The notes under the pieces: generated by a model
What the model was told of the DNA's origin: nothing
The model's input: only the letters and a program-made list of their open reading frames with translations
Databases searched by the model: none
Shown: positions 1 through 11,455 of the stretch, in pieces
Layout of the letters: each line of letters starts with the position of its first letter
Numbering within the stretch: the stretch's first letter is position 1
Position numbers and translations under genes: made by a program
From: Streptomyces huasconensis
GTDB taxonomy: Bacteria; Actinomycetota; Actinomycetes; Streptomycetales; Streptomycetaceae
Length of the DNA stretch: 63,574 nucleotides
NCBI GenBank assembly: GCA_004010275.1
Contig: RBWT01000016.1
Span: forward strand, 1 to 63,574
Reading direction: 5' to 3'

Positions 1-118
1 CCCCGGGCCGCTCGGAGGCCGCCGGGCGACACGCACCCGATGAGCAGGGCGGCCGCGCCGTCGCGGTGAGCAGCCGTGCTCGTCCGCGCCTTGCACGTGT
101 CGCGCTCACCGCGCTCAC
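1..118 (-). CDS. Possible 5' end of a gene running off the window
   Basis: A GTG at 118 overlaps the stop codon of the sugar dehydrogenase gene (TGA at 117-115) in a GTGA arrangement, the coupling seen elsewhere in this operon. The first residues are basic (MSAVSATRARRGRARLLTAT). The start frame then loses hydrophobicity, while the +1 frame continues with a lipobox-like LLIGC, so a frameshift near base 70 may split an export signal. Only about 39 codons are inside the window, so the family cannot be recognised. The position suggests the last or next-to-last gene of the sugar operon. Confidence 0.35.
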   Translation of the reverse strand, partial: MSAVSATRARRGRARLLTATARPPCSSGACRPAASERPG

Positions 119-2592
119 CTCTTCCCACCGGTCGTCGCCCTGGTCGTGAACGTGAAGTCGTCCACGTCGTAGAGCGCGCCGCTGCCCGTGCCCTTGAAGA
201 CCAGGTAGAGCGTCGTGGTCCTCGTCGGTGCCTTGGTGATGGCCGTGCTGACGTCCTTGTACGTCTCCCACGAACCGGTCGGCTCAACCTTCGCGCTGCC
301 GAGCAGCCTGCCGCGCACCGATCCGCTGCGGACCTCCAGGGTGCCGCCGCTTCCGGCCGAGGCGACCCGCGCGGTCAGCTTGGTCGCGTCGCCGAGGATG
401 TACGGCTTGAAGGAGATCCAGTCGCCGTGGTGGATGTCTCCGACGGTCTTGCCGCCGTGCGCGGGGGTGTGGTTGACGACGGAGACGCCCTTGGCGTCGC
501 CGTAGTGCTCGGCCTGGCGGTGCTTGGGTTGGACGACGTTCTGGTCGTGGGTGGTCAGCGCGGGCTGGCCGTTCGCGCCCTTGTCGGTGTACTCGGCGTC
601 GAAGACCCCGAAGATGTTGGCGTTGGGGTCGTGCTCGCCGTCCGCCGAGGTCTGGATGGTGCCGGAGCAGCCGTTGGCCGAGGTGACGGGGTGGCCGTGG
701 CTGTCGTGGCCGAGGATGTGGGTGACCTTGACCTTGGCGCAGTCGATGGGCCCGTCTTCCGGGTCGGTCACCTTCACCTTGAAGGGCACCTTGTCGCCGA
801 AGGTGAACAGCTGTCCGTCGCCGGGGAGTTGCAGGGTGACCTTGGGCGCGGTGTTGCCGACGGTGATGTGCGCGCTGGCCGAGCCGGTGCGGCCGGTGGA
901 GTCCTTGACGGTCACGGTGGCGGTGTAGACGCCGTTCTTCTTGTACGTGTACGTGGGGTTCTGCTGGGTGGACTTGCCGCCGTCGCCGAAGTCCCAGGCG
1001 TAGGTGAGCGGGCCGCCGTCGGCGTCCGTGGCCTTGGCCGTGAACCTGGTGCGCAGCGGGGCCTGGCCGCTGGTCACCGACGCGCTCGCCTCGGCGACCG
1101 GCGAGTGCCCTGTGGTGGCGTTCTCGATGCGGAAGAGGCCGGAGTTCTCGTCGCCGCCGAACCAGGCGGTTCCGTAGTCCAGGACGTAGAGCGCGCCGTC
1201 GGGGCCGAACTCCATGTCCATGACCTGGGTGCCCGTCCAGGGGAACGGGTTGATCTTCGAGACGGTGCCGTCCGTGCCCTGCTCGATGCGCTTGATCCAG
1301 CGCCGGCCAAACTCACCCGCGAAGAAGTCGCCGTCGTACGCCTCGGGAAACTTCACCGGGGAGGAGTTCTGCGCGTCGTAGCGGTAGACGGGCCCGGCCA
1401 TCGGGGACTCGGAGCCGGAGCCGAACTCGGGGACCGAACCGCCGTCGTAGGGAATCCAGGCTTCCTGGGCGGGCGGCAGTTCGGTGAGGCCGGTGTTGTA
1501 CGGCGAGTCGTTCTTCGGCTTGGCGCAGTCGAAGGCCGCGCCCGAGGTGCCGGTGGCGAAGTCGTAGTCGACGTAGGCGTCGTTCTTGCCGGTGCAGAAC
1601 GGCCAGCCGAAGTTGCCGGGCTTGGTCACGCGGGCGAACTCGACCTGCCCCGCGGGGCCGCGTTTGGGGTCGGCCGCGCCCGCGTCGGGCCCGTAGTCAC
1701 CGACGTAGACGATGCCGGTCGGCTTGTCGACGCTCATCCGGAAGGGGTTGCGGAACCCCATGGCGTAGATCTCGGGGCGGGTCTTCTCGGTGCCCTTGGG
1801 GAAGAGGTTGCCGTCCGGGACCGTGTACGAGCCGTCGTCGGCGACCTTGATGCGCAGGATCTTGCCGCGCAGGTCGTTGGTGTTGCCGGCGCCGCGCCGG
1901 GCGTCGTACGCGGGGTTGCGGCCCGCGCGCTCGTCGATGGGGGTGAAGCCGTCGGAGGCGAAGGGGTTGGAGTCGTCGCCCGTCGAGAGGTAGAGGTTGC
2001 CGTCCTTGTCGAAGTCGATGTCGCCGCCGACGTGGCAGCAGATGCCGCGGCTGGCGGGGACGTCGAGGACCTTCTTCTCGCTGGCGGTGTCCAGGGTGCC
2101 GTCGGCCTTCAGGACGAAGCGGGAGAGGCGGTTGACGCCGTCGAACTTCTTGAAGTCCTCGGCCGCGCCGTTCTCCGGGGCGTCGCCGGCCGGGGTGTCG
2201 AGCGGGGGCGCGTAGTAGAGGAAGATCGCGCGGTTCTCGCTGAACCGCGGGTCGATGGCGACGCCTTGGAGGCCTTCCTCGTCGTGCGTGTAGACCGGTA
2301 TCTTCCCGGCGATCTTGGTGTTGCCCGCCGCGTCGGTCAGGCGCAGCGTGCCGTCGCGGGATGTGTGCAGGACCGAGCGGTCCGGGAGCACGGAGAGCGT
2401 CATGGGCTCGCCGACTTCCGGTTCGCCCTTGGCGAGGGTGACCTGCTGGAAGTCCTCGGCGGTGGGCGCGGGCGGGTCGGCGGGGGCGGCCCCGGCCGTC
2501 GGCGCGGCGAGGGTCAGCGAGGCACCGGTGAGCAGTGCGCCGGTGAGCAGGGCGAGGGCCTGGTGGCGAAGTCTTGGGCGTTTCCTGTGCAC
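115..2592 (-). CDS. Secreted PQQ-dependent sugar dehydrogenase with PKD and CBM6-like domains
   Basis: Predicted extracellular glucose/sorbosone-type dehydrogenase of about 825 residues. The GTG at 2592 is preferred over longer starts because GGAGG lies 6-7 bases upstream and a basic/hydrophobic signal peptide follows directly (RKRPRLRH, then LALLTGALLTGASL, then AGAAPA). The six-bladed propeller covers roughly residues 45-500, with family-typical strings GLQGVAIDPRF, LRGKILRI, GFRNPFRM and GDYGPDAG. A PKD domain follows (TYAWDFGDG, then YTATVTVKDS), and the last ~140 residues resemble a carbohydrate-binding CBM6 fold. It is the distal member of the leftward sugar operon and has no frameshift. 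PQQ use is inferred from the family. The pqq operon near 30 kb makes cofactor supply plausible. Confidence 0.88.
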   Translation of the reverse strand: MHRKRPRLRHQALALLTGALLTGASLTLAAPTAGAAPADPPAPTAEDFQQVTLAKGEPEVGEPMTLSVLPDRSVLHTSRDGTLRLTDAAGNTKIAGKIPVYTHDEEGLQGVAIDPRFSENRAIFLYYAPPLDTPAGDAPENGAAEDFKKFDGVNRLSRFVLKADGTLDTASEKKVLDVPASRGICCHVGGDIDFDKDGNLYLSTGDDSNPFASDGFTPIDERAGRNPAYDARRGAGNTNDLRGKILRIKVADDGSYTVPDGNLFPKGTEKTRPEIYAMGFRNPFRMSVDKPTGIVYVGDYGPDAGAADPKRGPAGQVEFARVTKPGNFGWPFCTGKNDAYVDYDFATGTSGAAFDCAKPKNDSPYNTGLTELPPAQEAWIPYDGGSVPEFGSGSESPMAGPVYRYDAQNSSPVKFPEAYDGDFFAGEFGRRWIKRIEQGTDGTVSKINPFPWTGTQVMDMEFGPDGALYVLDYGTAWFGGDENSGLFRIENATTGHSPVAEASASVTSGQAPLRTRFTAKATDADGGPLTYAWDFGDGGKSTQQNPTYTYKKNGVYTATVTVKDSTGRTGSASAHITVGNTAPKVTLQLPGDGQLFTFGDKVPFKVKVTDPEDGPIDCAKVKVTHILGHDSHGHPVTSANGCSGTIQTSADGEHDPNANIFGVFDAEYTDKGANGQPALTTHDQNVVQPKHRQAEHYGDAKGVSVVNHTPAHGGKTVGDIHHGDWISFKPYILGDATKLTARVASAGSGGTLEVRSGSVRGRLLGSAKVEPTGSWETYKDVSTAITKAPTRTTTLYLVFKGTGSGALYDVDDFTFTTRATTGGKR

Positions 2593-2809
2593 GGGGTTCC
2601 TCCGGAGGGGGACGGTCGTACGCGGGTGTGTGCGCCGTGCGCCGGGGTGCGCCGTCACCCCGGACCTCGAGTCGAGCGATCCTGCTTCATGTCCTGTACA
2701 CATCAGGCACATCAGGGACGGTAACCACGTTTGTCCCGGGCGGATAGCCCTTACGCGGCACTGAAGTTCAGCTTTTTCCCGTCACTGGACAAACAGCGGG
2801 CCGCGCTTG

Positions 2810-3814
<1,005 letters not shown>

Positions 3815-3876
3815 GTCCGGGGCCTCCTCGGGCGAGGGCGAGGGCGTGGGTACGCGGGCGCAGGTCGGCGCGGCGC

Positions 3877-5096
3877 TTACGCGGGGACGGGCGTGTACAC
3901 GGAGTTCTTCGCCGCGCTCTCCTCCACCGCCGCGAGCACCCGCTGCACGCAGAGCCCGTCGGCGAAGGAGGGTTCGGGCCGCGTCCCGGTGGCGATGGCG
4001 TGCAGCAGGTCGCGGGCCTGGTGCACGAAGGTGTGCTCGTAGCCGAGCCCGTGGCCCGGCGGCCACCAGGCGTCCAGGTACGGGTGCTCCGGTTCGGTCA
4101 CGAGAATCCTGCGGAAGCCGGACGAGGCGGCGGGTTCGGTGTGGTCGTGGAAGGAGAGTTCGTTCAGGCGCTCCAGGTCGAAGGACAACGAGCCGTCGGA
4201 GCCGTTGAGTTCGAGCCGCAGCGCGTTCTTGCGGCCCGCCGCGAAGCGCGTCGCCTCGAAGGAGGCGAGCGCCCCGGACGGGAAGCGGCCGGTGAAGACT
4301 GCCGCGTCGTCCACCGTGACCGCGCCGCGCCGCGTGCCGCCCGCCGCGGTGAGCCCGCTGGACGCGCCCTCCAGGAGCGGCCGTTCCCTGACGAAGGTCT
4401 CGGTGAGCGCGGAGACCCCCGCCACCTGCTCCCCCACCAGGTACTGCGCCAGGTCGACGATGTGCGCCCCCAGGTCCCCGAGCGCGCCGGAGCCGGCATG
4501 TTCCTTGATCAGCCGCCAGGTGAGCGGGAACTCCGCGTCCACCAGCCAGTCCTGAAGGTAAGTCACACGCACGTGGCGCAGCGCCCCGAGCCGTCCCTGT
4601 GCCACCATGCGACGGGCGAGGGTGAGCGCCGGAACCCTGCGGTAGTTGAAGCCGACCATGGCCACCTGTCCCCGGGCGTGGGCCCGTTCGGCGGCGTCGG
4701 CCATGGCCTCCGCCTCCTCGACGGTGTTGGCGAGCGGCTTCTCGCACAGCACGTGTTTGCCCGCCTCCAGGGCGGCGACGGCGATCTCCGCGTGGCTGTC
4801 GCCGGGGGTGCAGATGTCGACGAGGTCGACGTCGTCCCGGGCGATCAGGGCCCGCCAGTCGGTCTCGGCGGCGGCCCAGCCGAGCCGGTCGGCGGCGGCG
4901 AGCACGGCGCCCCCGTCACGGCCGCAGACGGCCGCGAGCACCGGTTCGACCGGCAGGTCGAAGACGCGCCCCACGGTGCGCCAGCCCTGGGAGTGGGCGG
5001 CGCCCATGAAGGCGTAACCGACCATGCCCACGCCACAGCGGCCGCTTTCCCGCCGTCTCGGAATCGCCCGGGGCCGGACGCTTCCGTCTCACGCAT
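3877..5096 (-). CDS. Gfo/Idh/MocA family oxidoreductase (one frameshift near the N-terminus)
   Basis: NAD(P)-dependent sugar or polyol dehydrogenase family. The Rossmann start [16 protein letters not shown], the family motif CEKPLANT and the C-terminal substrate domain are intact in one frame from 5031. The start with a good ribosome site (GAGGAGGAG, 6 bases before ATG 5096, MRETEAS) is in another frame. One missing or extra base around 5035-5045 therefore splits the gene, and joining the frames gives about 405 residues, normal for the family. It sits between the periplasmic binding protein and the TIM-barrel isomerase and probably oxidises the imported sugar. Confidence 0.85.
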
Positions 5097-5147
5097 GCGG
5101 TACTCCTCCTCGTCGTCGACGCTCGGTGGGGGGTGCGGGCGCGCGCA

Positions 5148-6188
5148 TCACTTGAAGCCGGTGGACATGTACTGACCGACGTTCCCCTTGTCGACCACCG
5201 CCGAGTACAGCGTGATGAAGGCCGGGATCTCGTACTCGGCCATGCCGCTGACGCCCTTGCCCTGTCCGAGGGCGCGTGCCAGGTCGATCGCCGAGGCGGC
5301 CATGGTGGGCGGGTAGAGGACGGTGGCCTTCAGGACGCTGTTGTCCGCCTCGATGGCCTGGAAGGCGGAGAGCGCGCCCGCGCCGCCGACCATCAGGAAG
5401 TCGTCGCGGCCCGCCTGCTCGATGGCGCGCAGGGCGCCCACGCCCTGGTCGTCGTCGTGGTTCCACAGCGCGTCGAAGTTCTTCTGCGCCTGGAGGAGCT
5501 GGGACATCTTCGACTGCCCCGACTCGACCGTGAACTCCGCGGCCTGGCGGGCGATCTTCTTGATGTTCGGGTAGTTCTTCAGGGCGTCGTCGAAGCCCTT
5601 CGTGCGCTGCTTGGTGAGTTCGAGGTTGTCGAGCCCGGCCAGCTCCACCACGCGCGCGTCCTTCTTGTCCTTGAGCTTCTCGCCGATGTAGTGACCGGCG
5701 CTCAGGCCCATGCCGTAGTTGTCGCCGCCGATCCAGCAGCGGTAGGCCTGCGGGGAGGCGAAGACCCGGTCGAGGTTGACGACGGGGATGTTCGCCTTCA
5801 TCGCCTTCAGGCCGACCTGGGTGAGCGCCTTGCCGTCGGCGGGCAGGATCACCAGGACGTCGACCTTCTTGTTGATGAGCGTCTCGACCTGGCCGATCTG
5901 GGCGGCGGTGTCGTTGGAGCCCTCGGTGGCCTCCAGCGTGACGTCGGAGTACTTCTCCGCGCGTTCCTTGGCGTTGTCGTTGATGGCGTTGAGCCAGCCG
6001 TGGTCGGCCTGCGGGCCGGCGAAGCCGATGGTGACCTTCTTGCCCGGCTTGTCGTCGGCGACCTGCCGGCTCTTGTCGTCGGAGTCGCCCTCGTCGGGGT
6101 CGTTGCTGGTGCAGCCCGTCAGCAGGGCCCCGGAGGAGAGCGCGGCGGCTCCGAACAGGAGGCCTCTGCGGCTCGTGTGGGATGGCAT
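5148..6188 (-). CDS. Sugar ABC transporter substrate-binding lipoprotein (RbsB-like)
   Basis: A 346-residue periplasmic-binding-protein type 1 lipoprotein. The N-terminus combines a twin-arginine-like SRRGLLFG with the lipobox LLTGC (Cys26), then an acidic linker. The mature domain starts with KKVTIGFAGPQADHGWLNAI and contains VLVILPADG and IPVVNLDRVF, typical of ribose/xylose/inositol binding proteins. It lies 17 bases downstream of the permease gene, so the transporter genes are co-transcribed. The ligand is unknown, probably a pentose, hexose or cyclitol. Confidence 0.9.
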   Translation of the reverse strand: MPSHTSRRGLLFGAAALSSGALLTGCTSNDPDEGDSDDKSRQVADDKPGKKVTIGFAGPQADHGWLNAINDNAKERAEKYSDVTLEATEGSNDTAAQIGQVETLINKKVDVLVILPADGKALTQVGLKAMKANIPVVNLDRVFASPQAYRCWIGGDNYGMGLSAGHYIGEKLKDKKDARVVELAGLDNLELTKQRTKGFDDALKNYPNIKKIARQAAEFTVESGQSKMSQLLQAQKNFDALWNHDDDQGVGALRAIEQAGRDDFLMVGGAGALSAFQAIEADNSVLKATVLYPPTMAASAIDLARALGQGKGVSGMAEYEIPAFITLYSAVVDKGNVGQYMSTGFK

Positions 6189-6204
6189 GGGTGAACCCCT
6201 CAGC

Positions 6205-7227
6205 TCAGGAAGTGTGGGCCGTACGTCGTTGCACGAGGACCGCGGCGACGATGATCGCCCCCTTGGCGATCTGCTGGGTGGCGGTCTCCAGGTTGTTGAG
6301 CGCGAAGATGTTGGTGATCGTGGTGAAGATCAGCACGCCGAGCACCGAGCCGGTGATGGTGCCCCGGCCGCCGCTGAGCAGGGTGCCGCCGATGATCGCC
6401 GCGGCGATGGCGTCCAGCTCGTAGAGGTTGCCGTTGGTGTTCTGTCCCGAACCGGACAGGATGATCAGCAGGAACGCCGCGATGCCGCAGCACACTCCCG
6501 AGAGCAGGTACAGATACAGCCGCTGCCTGCGTACGTCGATGCCGGCGAGGCGCGCCGCTTCCGCGTTGCCGCCGACCGCGACGGAGCGGCGGCCGAAGGT
6601 GGTGCGGTTGAGCAGCAGCCAGCCGACGACGGTGACGGCGGCGAAGACCAGGACGAGCGGCGGGAGGCCGAGGACGTAGGAGTCGCGCTCGCCGAGCCTC
6701 AGCACGCCGTCGACGGTGACCATCTGCGTCTTGCCGTCGGTGATCTGGAGGGCGAGTCCGCGGCCCGCCGCCAGCATGGCGAGGGTGGCGATGAACGGCA
6801 CCAGGCCGCCGTACGCGATGAGCAGGCCGTTGACCACGCCGCACCCCATGCCGACGACGACGGCGGTGAAGAGGATGCCCGCGAAGCCGTACTCCTGGGT
6901 GGCCACCGTCGTCGCCCACACCGAGGCCAGCGCGACGATCGCGCCGACCGACAGGTCGATGCCGCCGGAGATGATCACGAACGTCATGCCGACGGTGACG
7001 ACGCCGATGACGGAGGCCTGGGTGAGGATCAGCTGGACGTTGTCGGTGTCCAGGAACGCGTCGGGCTGGGTGATGCCGCCGATCACGATCAGCGCGGCGA
7101 GCACACCCATCAGCGACAGCGTGCGCACGTCGGCGCGGGCCAGCGAGGCGCGCCACGGGCTGCCGCCGTCATCGGCGGGTACGGGCTTGCGGGCGGCGGC
7201 CCCGGCCGCCGGGGCGGGCTGGGTCAT
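6205..7227 (-). CDS. Sugar ABC transporter permease (RbsC-like)
   Basis: A 340-residue polytopic permease of the ribose/xylose/galactose class. About eight to ten hydrophobic segments are visible. The diagnostic loop [21 protein letters not shown] lies near residues 80-100, and [18 protein letters not shown] matches the coupling region that docks on the ATPase. The start at 7227 overlaps the stop of the upstream ATPase gene in an ATGA arrangement, indicating translational coupling. It forms the membrane pore for the binding protein encoded next. Confidence 0.9.
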   Translation of the reverse strand: MTQPAPAAGAAARKPVPADDGGSPWRASLARADVRTLSLMGVLAALIVIGGITQPDAFLDTDNVQLILTQASVIGVVTVGMTFVIISGGIDLSVGAIVALASVWATTVATQEYGFAGILFTAVVVGMGCGVVNGLLIAYGGLVPFIATLAMLAAGRGLALQITDGKTQMVTVDGVLRLGERDSYVLGLPPLVLVFAAVTVVGWLLLNRTTFGRRSVAVGGNAEAARLAGIDVRRQRLYLYLLSGVCCGIAAFLLIILSGSGQNTNGNLYELDAIAAAIIGGTLLSGGRGTITGSVLGVLIFTTITNIFALNNLETATQQIAKGAIIVAAVLVQRRTAHTS

Positions 7228-8740
7228 GACGCCGGGCTCCCTTCGAGGACGAGGTCGAGTACGCGGTGTTCGTCGAGGTCACGGGCGGGCGCGGTGTGCA
7301 CGACGCGGCCTTCGCGGAGCACCAGGACACGGTCGGCGAGGCCGAGCACCTCGGGCACCTCGCTGGAGACGAGGAGCACGGCGAGGCCTTCGTCGGCGAG
7401 GCGGCGGATCACCGCGTACAGCTCGGCGCGCGCGATGTCGACGCCGCGCGTCGGCTCGTCGAGCAGCAGGACGCGGTAGCCGCGCAGCAGCCAGCGGGCG
7501 GAGGACCGCTTTCTGCTGGTTGCCGCCGGAGAGGGTGCGCACGGGGGCGGACGGCTGGTCGGGGTGGAGCGACAGCTCGCGGGCTGGCGGCGCGGGCGGC
7601 CTCCCGCTCGGCACCCCGGTCGAGCCAACCGCCGCGTGAGAAGCGGGACATGGAGGAGACCGAGACGTTGCGGGTGACGGACTCCAGCATGAGCAGGGCC
7701 TGTGCCTTGCGCTCCTCGGGGGCGAGGCCGAGGCCCGCGCGGACGGCGGCGCGCACGCTGCCGGGCCGCAGTACCCGTCCCTGGACGGTCACTTGCCCGG
7801 CGGTCGGCCTGCGGGCACCGTAGATCGTCTCCAGGATCTCGGAGCGGCCCGAGCCGACCAGTCCGGCGAGTCCGACGATCTCCCCGGGGCGCAGGTCGAG
7901 GTCGAGGGGTGCGAACTCGCCGCGCCGGGTGAGGCCCCGTACGGTCAACACCGGTTCGGACGCAGCCTGTTCAGCGGGCCTCTCCGGAAAGACGTACTCG
8001 ACATTGCGGCCGGTCATGAGCGCCACGATGTCCCGGGTCGGCGTCGTCTTCGCGGGCAGGCCGCCCGCGACGGCGCGCCCGTCCTTGAGGACGGTGACGC
8101 GGTCGCCGATGCGGCGGATCTCTTCCAGGCGGTGGGAGATGTAGACGACGGCGACGCCGTCGGCGGTGAGGTCGCCGACGATGCGGAAGAGGTTGTCGAC
8201 CTCGTCCGGGTCGAGGGCCGCCGAGGGCTCGTCCATGACGATGAGGCGCACCTCGTGGGAGAGGGCGCGGGCCATCGAGACGATCTGCTGCTGCGCGGCG
8301 GAGAGGTCGCCGACGGGCCGCCCCGGATCGATCTCGGCATGCCCGAGCCGCTTGAGCAGCGCGGCGGTCGACGCCTTGGCCGCCCGGCCGCGCACCACGA
8401 ACCCGGCGGTGGTCGGCTCGTGCCCGAGGTGGACGTTCTCGGCGACGGACAGGCCCTCCACCAGGTCGAGTTCCTGGTAGATGGTGGCGATGCCGAGCCG
8501 CATGGCCGCGAGCGGCGAGCGGAGCGCGGTGGGCTCGCCGCGCCAGCGGATCTCGCCGCCGTCGGGCTGGTGGGCGCCCGCGAGGACCTTGATGAGGGTG
8601 GACTTCCCGGCGCCGTTCTGGCCGAGGAGGCAGTGCACCTCCCCGGCCTGGACCTGGAGGTCGACGCCGTCGAGGGCACGGACGCCGGGGAACGACTTGG
8701 TGATGCCGGACATGGTGAGCAGCGGTGGTTCTGGTGCCAT
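7224..8740 (-). CDS. Sugar ABC transporter ATP-binding protein, duplicated (RbsA/MglA-like), two frameshifts
   Basis: Fused double ATPase of about 505 residues when frames are joined. The first domain has Walker [10 protein letters not shown], the signature-region string [16 protein letters not shown] and Walker [12 protein letters not shown]. The second keeps the degenerate N-terminal part ([14 protein letters not shown]), [12 protein letters not shown] and [13 protein letters not shown]. These pieces lie in three frames, with shifts near 7590 and 7500; at the second, an extra C turns the expected codons for LARWLL into another frame. It couples by ATGA to the permease. Family-typical length and motif order make sequence error likelier than true loss. 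Confidence 0.88.
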
Positions 8741-8798
8741 GGCGGTTCCCCTAGGCGGATGCGTACGTGCCGGTCTCAGGGCAGGGCAGAGCAGGGCG

Positions 8799-8860
8799 CT
8801 GTGCGGGGTGAAGTGTGAGGTGTGCGGGGCGAAGTGTGAGGTGTACGGGGTGAGGTGTGA
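8799..8860. repeat. 21-bp tandem repeat, three copies
   Basis: Three consecutive units with consensus GTGTGCGGGGYGAAGTGTGAG at 8799-8819, 8820-8840 and 8841-8860, the last diverged. It lies between the ROK regulator stop (8914) and the ATPase start (8740), inside the operon leader. The flanks are rich in GTGTG/GCGTG words up to about 8910. No reading frame of note covers it. Confidence 0.85.
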
Positions 8861-8913
8861 CGTACGTGCCGTGCGTGTGCGTGGCGTGTGTATGTGGGGG
8901 GCGTGTGTGCCGG

Positions 8914-10105
8914 TCAGGCCGGTGAGAACAGGTGGTCGCTGATGAGCCGGGCGCCGCCGATGACTCCGGCGGTGGGCCCCAACTCACCCAAAACGATGGG
9001 GAGGTTGCCGGTCGCCAGCGGCAGGGACTGGCGGTAGACCTGGGTGCGGATCGCGGCGAGCAGGGTGTGGCCGAGCCCGGTCACGCCGCCGCCGATCACT
9101 ACCAGGCCAGGGTTGAAGAAGCTGACGAGGGCGGCGATGACCTGGCCGGTGCGGTTGCCGCCCGTCGCGGATGAGGTCGAGCGCGGTGGCGTCGCCCGCG
9201 GCGGCGGCCGCCGCGACGTCGACGGCGGTGAGCCGCCCCGCCTCGTCGAGCCGCGCCGCCAGTTCCGCCGAACGCCCCTGGGTGGCCGCCTCCTCGGCGT
9301 CGCGGGCGAGCGCCGCGCCGCTGAAGTAGGCCTCCAGGCAGCCCCTGTTGCCGCAGGCGCAGGGCCGCCCGTCCGGCTCGGCCTGGATGTGTCCGATGTC
9401 GCCGGCGCTGCCCGTCGTACCGCGGTGGACCTCGCCGCCGACGACGATGCCGCAGCCGATGCCCGTGCCGATCTTGACGCAGAGGAAGTCGCCGACGGAG
9501 CGTGCGACGCCCGCGTGCTGCTCGCCCATCGCCATGAGGTTCACGTCGTTGTCGACCATGACCGGGCAGCCCAGCTCCTGGCTGAGGGCCTCCCGGACGG
9601 GGAAGCCGTCCCACCCCGGCATGATCGGCGGGGCGACCGGGACACCTTCGGGGAAGCGGACGGGGCCGGGGACGCCGATGCCGGCGCCGTCGAACCCCTC
9701 CGCGAGCCCGGAGGCCTTCAACTTGGCGGCCATGGCGAGGACTTGCTCGAAGACCGCGACCGGGCCCTCGCGGACGTCCATGGGCTGGTTGATGTGGCCG
9801 AGGACCTCCAGTTCGGCGTTGGTCACCGCGACGTCGACCGAGGTCGCGCCGATGTCCACGCCGAGGAAGCGGAGTGCCGGGGCCAGTCGGATGTTGTGGG
9901 AGCGGCGGCCGCCGCGCGAGGCGGCGAGTCCGTCGGCGACGACGAGGCCGGTCTCCAGGAGCCGGTCGACCTCGACGGCCAGTTTGGACCGCGAGAGGTC
10001 GACCAAGTCGCCCAGCTGCGCGCGGGAGTTGGGTCCGCCGTCACGCAACAGCCGCAGCAGTCGCGCCTGGTGCGCGTTGGCGGGTCGAGCCGTCATACGT
10101 CTCAC
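8914..10105 (-). CDS. ROK family transcriptional regulator (one frameshift)
   Basis: About 397 residues: an N-terminal winged HTH (residues ~8-60, LLRLLRDGGPNSRAQLGDLV), then a sugar-kinase-like domain with FLGVDIGATSVDVAV, the VDNDVNLMA region and the ROK zinc motif CACGNRGCLEAY. Near 9165 the frame shifts; the correct continuation IGGGVTGLGHTLL to the stop at 8914 is in another frame. It is the promoter-proximal gene of the leftward sugar operon and probably represses it until the sugar or its phosphate binds. The start is the GTG at 10105 or the ATG three codons later; a GGGGAGGGG sequence precedes both. Confidence 0.87.
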
Positions 10106-10259
10106 GCGCCCCTCCCCGCCTCATCGGGCTTCCTTCGAGCTTTCGAGGGGAACGTAGCAGCGCGTGCCGGGGGTGGGAAGAAGTTGCGCGGAAAACGCCC
10201 CCGACTTTCTCCTGCGACAGGACAAAGGGGGTTCGCCATCAGTTCGGAAAGTCGCGCCG

Positions 10260-10853
10260 CTACGCGGGCTCCCGGAGCATGCACCACGTGCGCGGGCCGT
10301 CGTCCGGCAGCGCGACCTCCGCCGTGACGGCGAAGCCGAGCCGTTCGTAGAACGCGACGTTGCGCTCGGCCGACGTCTCCAGGAACGCCGGGCACCCCGC
10401 GCGCTCGGCGGCCTGAAGACCCGGCAGGAGCACCGCGCTGCCGAGCCCTTGGCCCTGCGCCGCCGGGTCGACCCCGACCGTGGCGAGGAACCACGCCGGG
10501 CGCCGGGGCCGGTGGGGCTCCAGTACGCGCTCCGCCGACTCGAACCAGGGAGCGCGGTCGCCGGCGAGTTCACCGATCCGCGGACCGATCTCGGCGAAGC
10601 CGGGGCCGGGGTCCTGGTCCGGGGTGGTCCACACGGCGACGGCGCGTCCGGCGTCCGCGACCCACACACGTCCGTGGACCATGCCGATCTTGGTGAGGAA
10701 GAGTTCCTGGAAGCGGCGCACCCGCTCCTCGTGGCCGTCGGCCGCGACGACGTACCGCGTGAAGGGGTAGTCGGCGAAGGCCCGGGCCAGGGTGTCCACG
10801 GCCGTCGGCACGTCCTCCTCGGTCGCGGGGCGTACGCGGTGTTCGGTGCTCAT
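10260..10853 (-). CDS. GNAT family N-acetyltransferase
   Basis: A 197-residue single-domain acetyltransferase. The acetyl-CoA binding motif A is recognisable as LATVGVDPAAQGQGLGSAVL, followed by the C-terminal NVAFYERLGFAVTAEV element. The start at 10853 has GGGAGAGC just upstream. It is a stand-alone leftward gene between the ROK regulator and a divergent thioesterase. The acceptor substrate cannot be inferred. Confidence 0.85.
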   Translation of the reverse strand: MSTEHRVRPATEEDVPTAVDTLARAFADYPFTRYVVAADGHEERVRRFQELFLTKIGMVHGRVWVADAGRAVAVWTTPDQDPGPGFAEIGPRIGELAGDRAPWFESAERVLEPHRPRRPAWFLATVGVDPAAQGQGLGSAVLLPGLQAAERAGCPAFLETSAERNVAFYERLGFAVTAEVALPDDGPRTWCMLREPA

Positions 10854-10990
10854 GTGCTCTCCCGGTGTCGCTGTCGGGCCGCGGCGGTGCTGGGGCCGCT
10901 CGGCGGTGACTTACCTCCGGGGTAATCGACGCCTTGGGGGGCCGTGCCGCACGATGGTGGTCGCCACGCCCCCCAGTGGAAGGTCACCCC

Positions 10991-11416
10991 ATGCCGGACA
11001 CCTTGCCCGAGAACGATCTCCGGGCCCAACTGCTTTCCGCCGTCCCCTTCGCCGCCCATCTCGGCATCGCCTTCGAGGAGGCGGGGCCCGAGCGCGGCGA
11101 GGGCACACTTCCGTGGTCCCCGGAGCTGTGCACGGCGGGCGGCGTCCTGCACGGCGGGGCGCTGATGGCGCTCGCGGACACGGTCGGCGCGGTGTGCGCG
11201 TACCTCAACCTGCCCGAGGGCGAGGCCACGTCGACGATCGAGTCCAAGACCAACTTCCTGCGGGCCGTGCGCTCCGGGACGGCCCGCGCCGTGGCCCGCC
11301 CGCTGCACGTCGGCGGCTCCTTCATCGTCGTACAGACCGAGGTGTACGACGATCAGGGGCGGCTGGCGGGACAGACCACGCAGACGCAGGCGGTGCTGGC
11401 GCCCAGGAGCAGGTGA
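10991..11416 (+). CDS. PaaI-type hotdog-fold thioesterase
   Basis: A 141-residue acyl-CoA thioesterase-like protein. The start at 10991 is chosen because GGAAGG lies 9 bases upstream and gives the family length. The hotdog signature HGGALMALADTVG contains the catalytic-type His-Gly-Gly and Asp, and the C-terminal strand is GRLAGQTTQTQAVL. It is divergent from the GNAT gene and convergent with the KAS III gene. Confidence 0.85.
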   Translation: MPDTLPENDLRAQLLSAVPFAAHLGIAFEEAGPERGEGTLPWSPELCTAGGVLHGGALMALADTVGAVCAYLNLPEGEATSTIESKTNFLRAVRSGTARAVARPLHVGGSFIVVQTEVYDDQGRLAGQTTQTQAVLAPRSR

Positions 11417-11455
11417 GCGTCGGCGGAAGCAGAGCCGGTCACCGCCGCGGGCGGC

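Noticed and set aside
76..2724. Very long open frame opposite the sugar dehydrogenase, rich in Val, Gly, Asp and Leu
   Set aside because: It mirrors the codon bias of the real gene on the other strand; no motif or domain, no ribosome site. Many similar antisense frames occur opposite narH, dnaK and other genes.
2593..2809. An extra gene or regulatory RNA between the isomerase and sugar dehydrogenase
   Set aside because: Only the dehydrogenase leader is seen; no motif, hairpin or ribosome site beyond that of the GTG at 2592.
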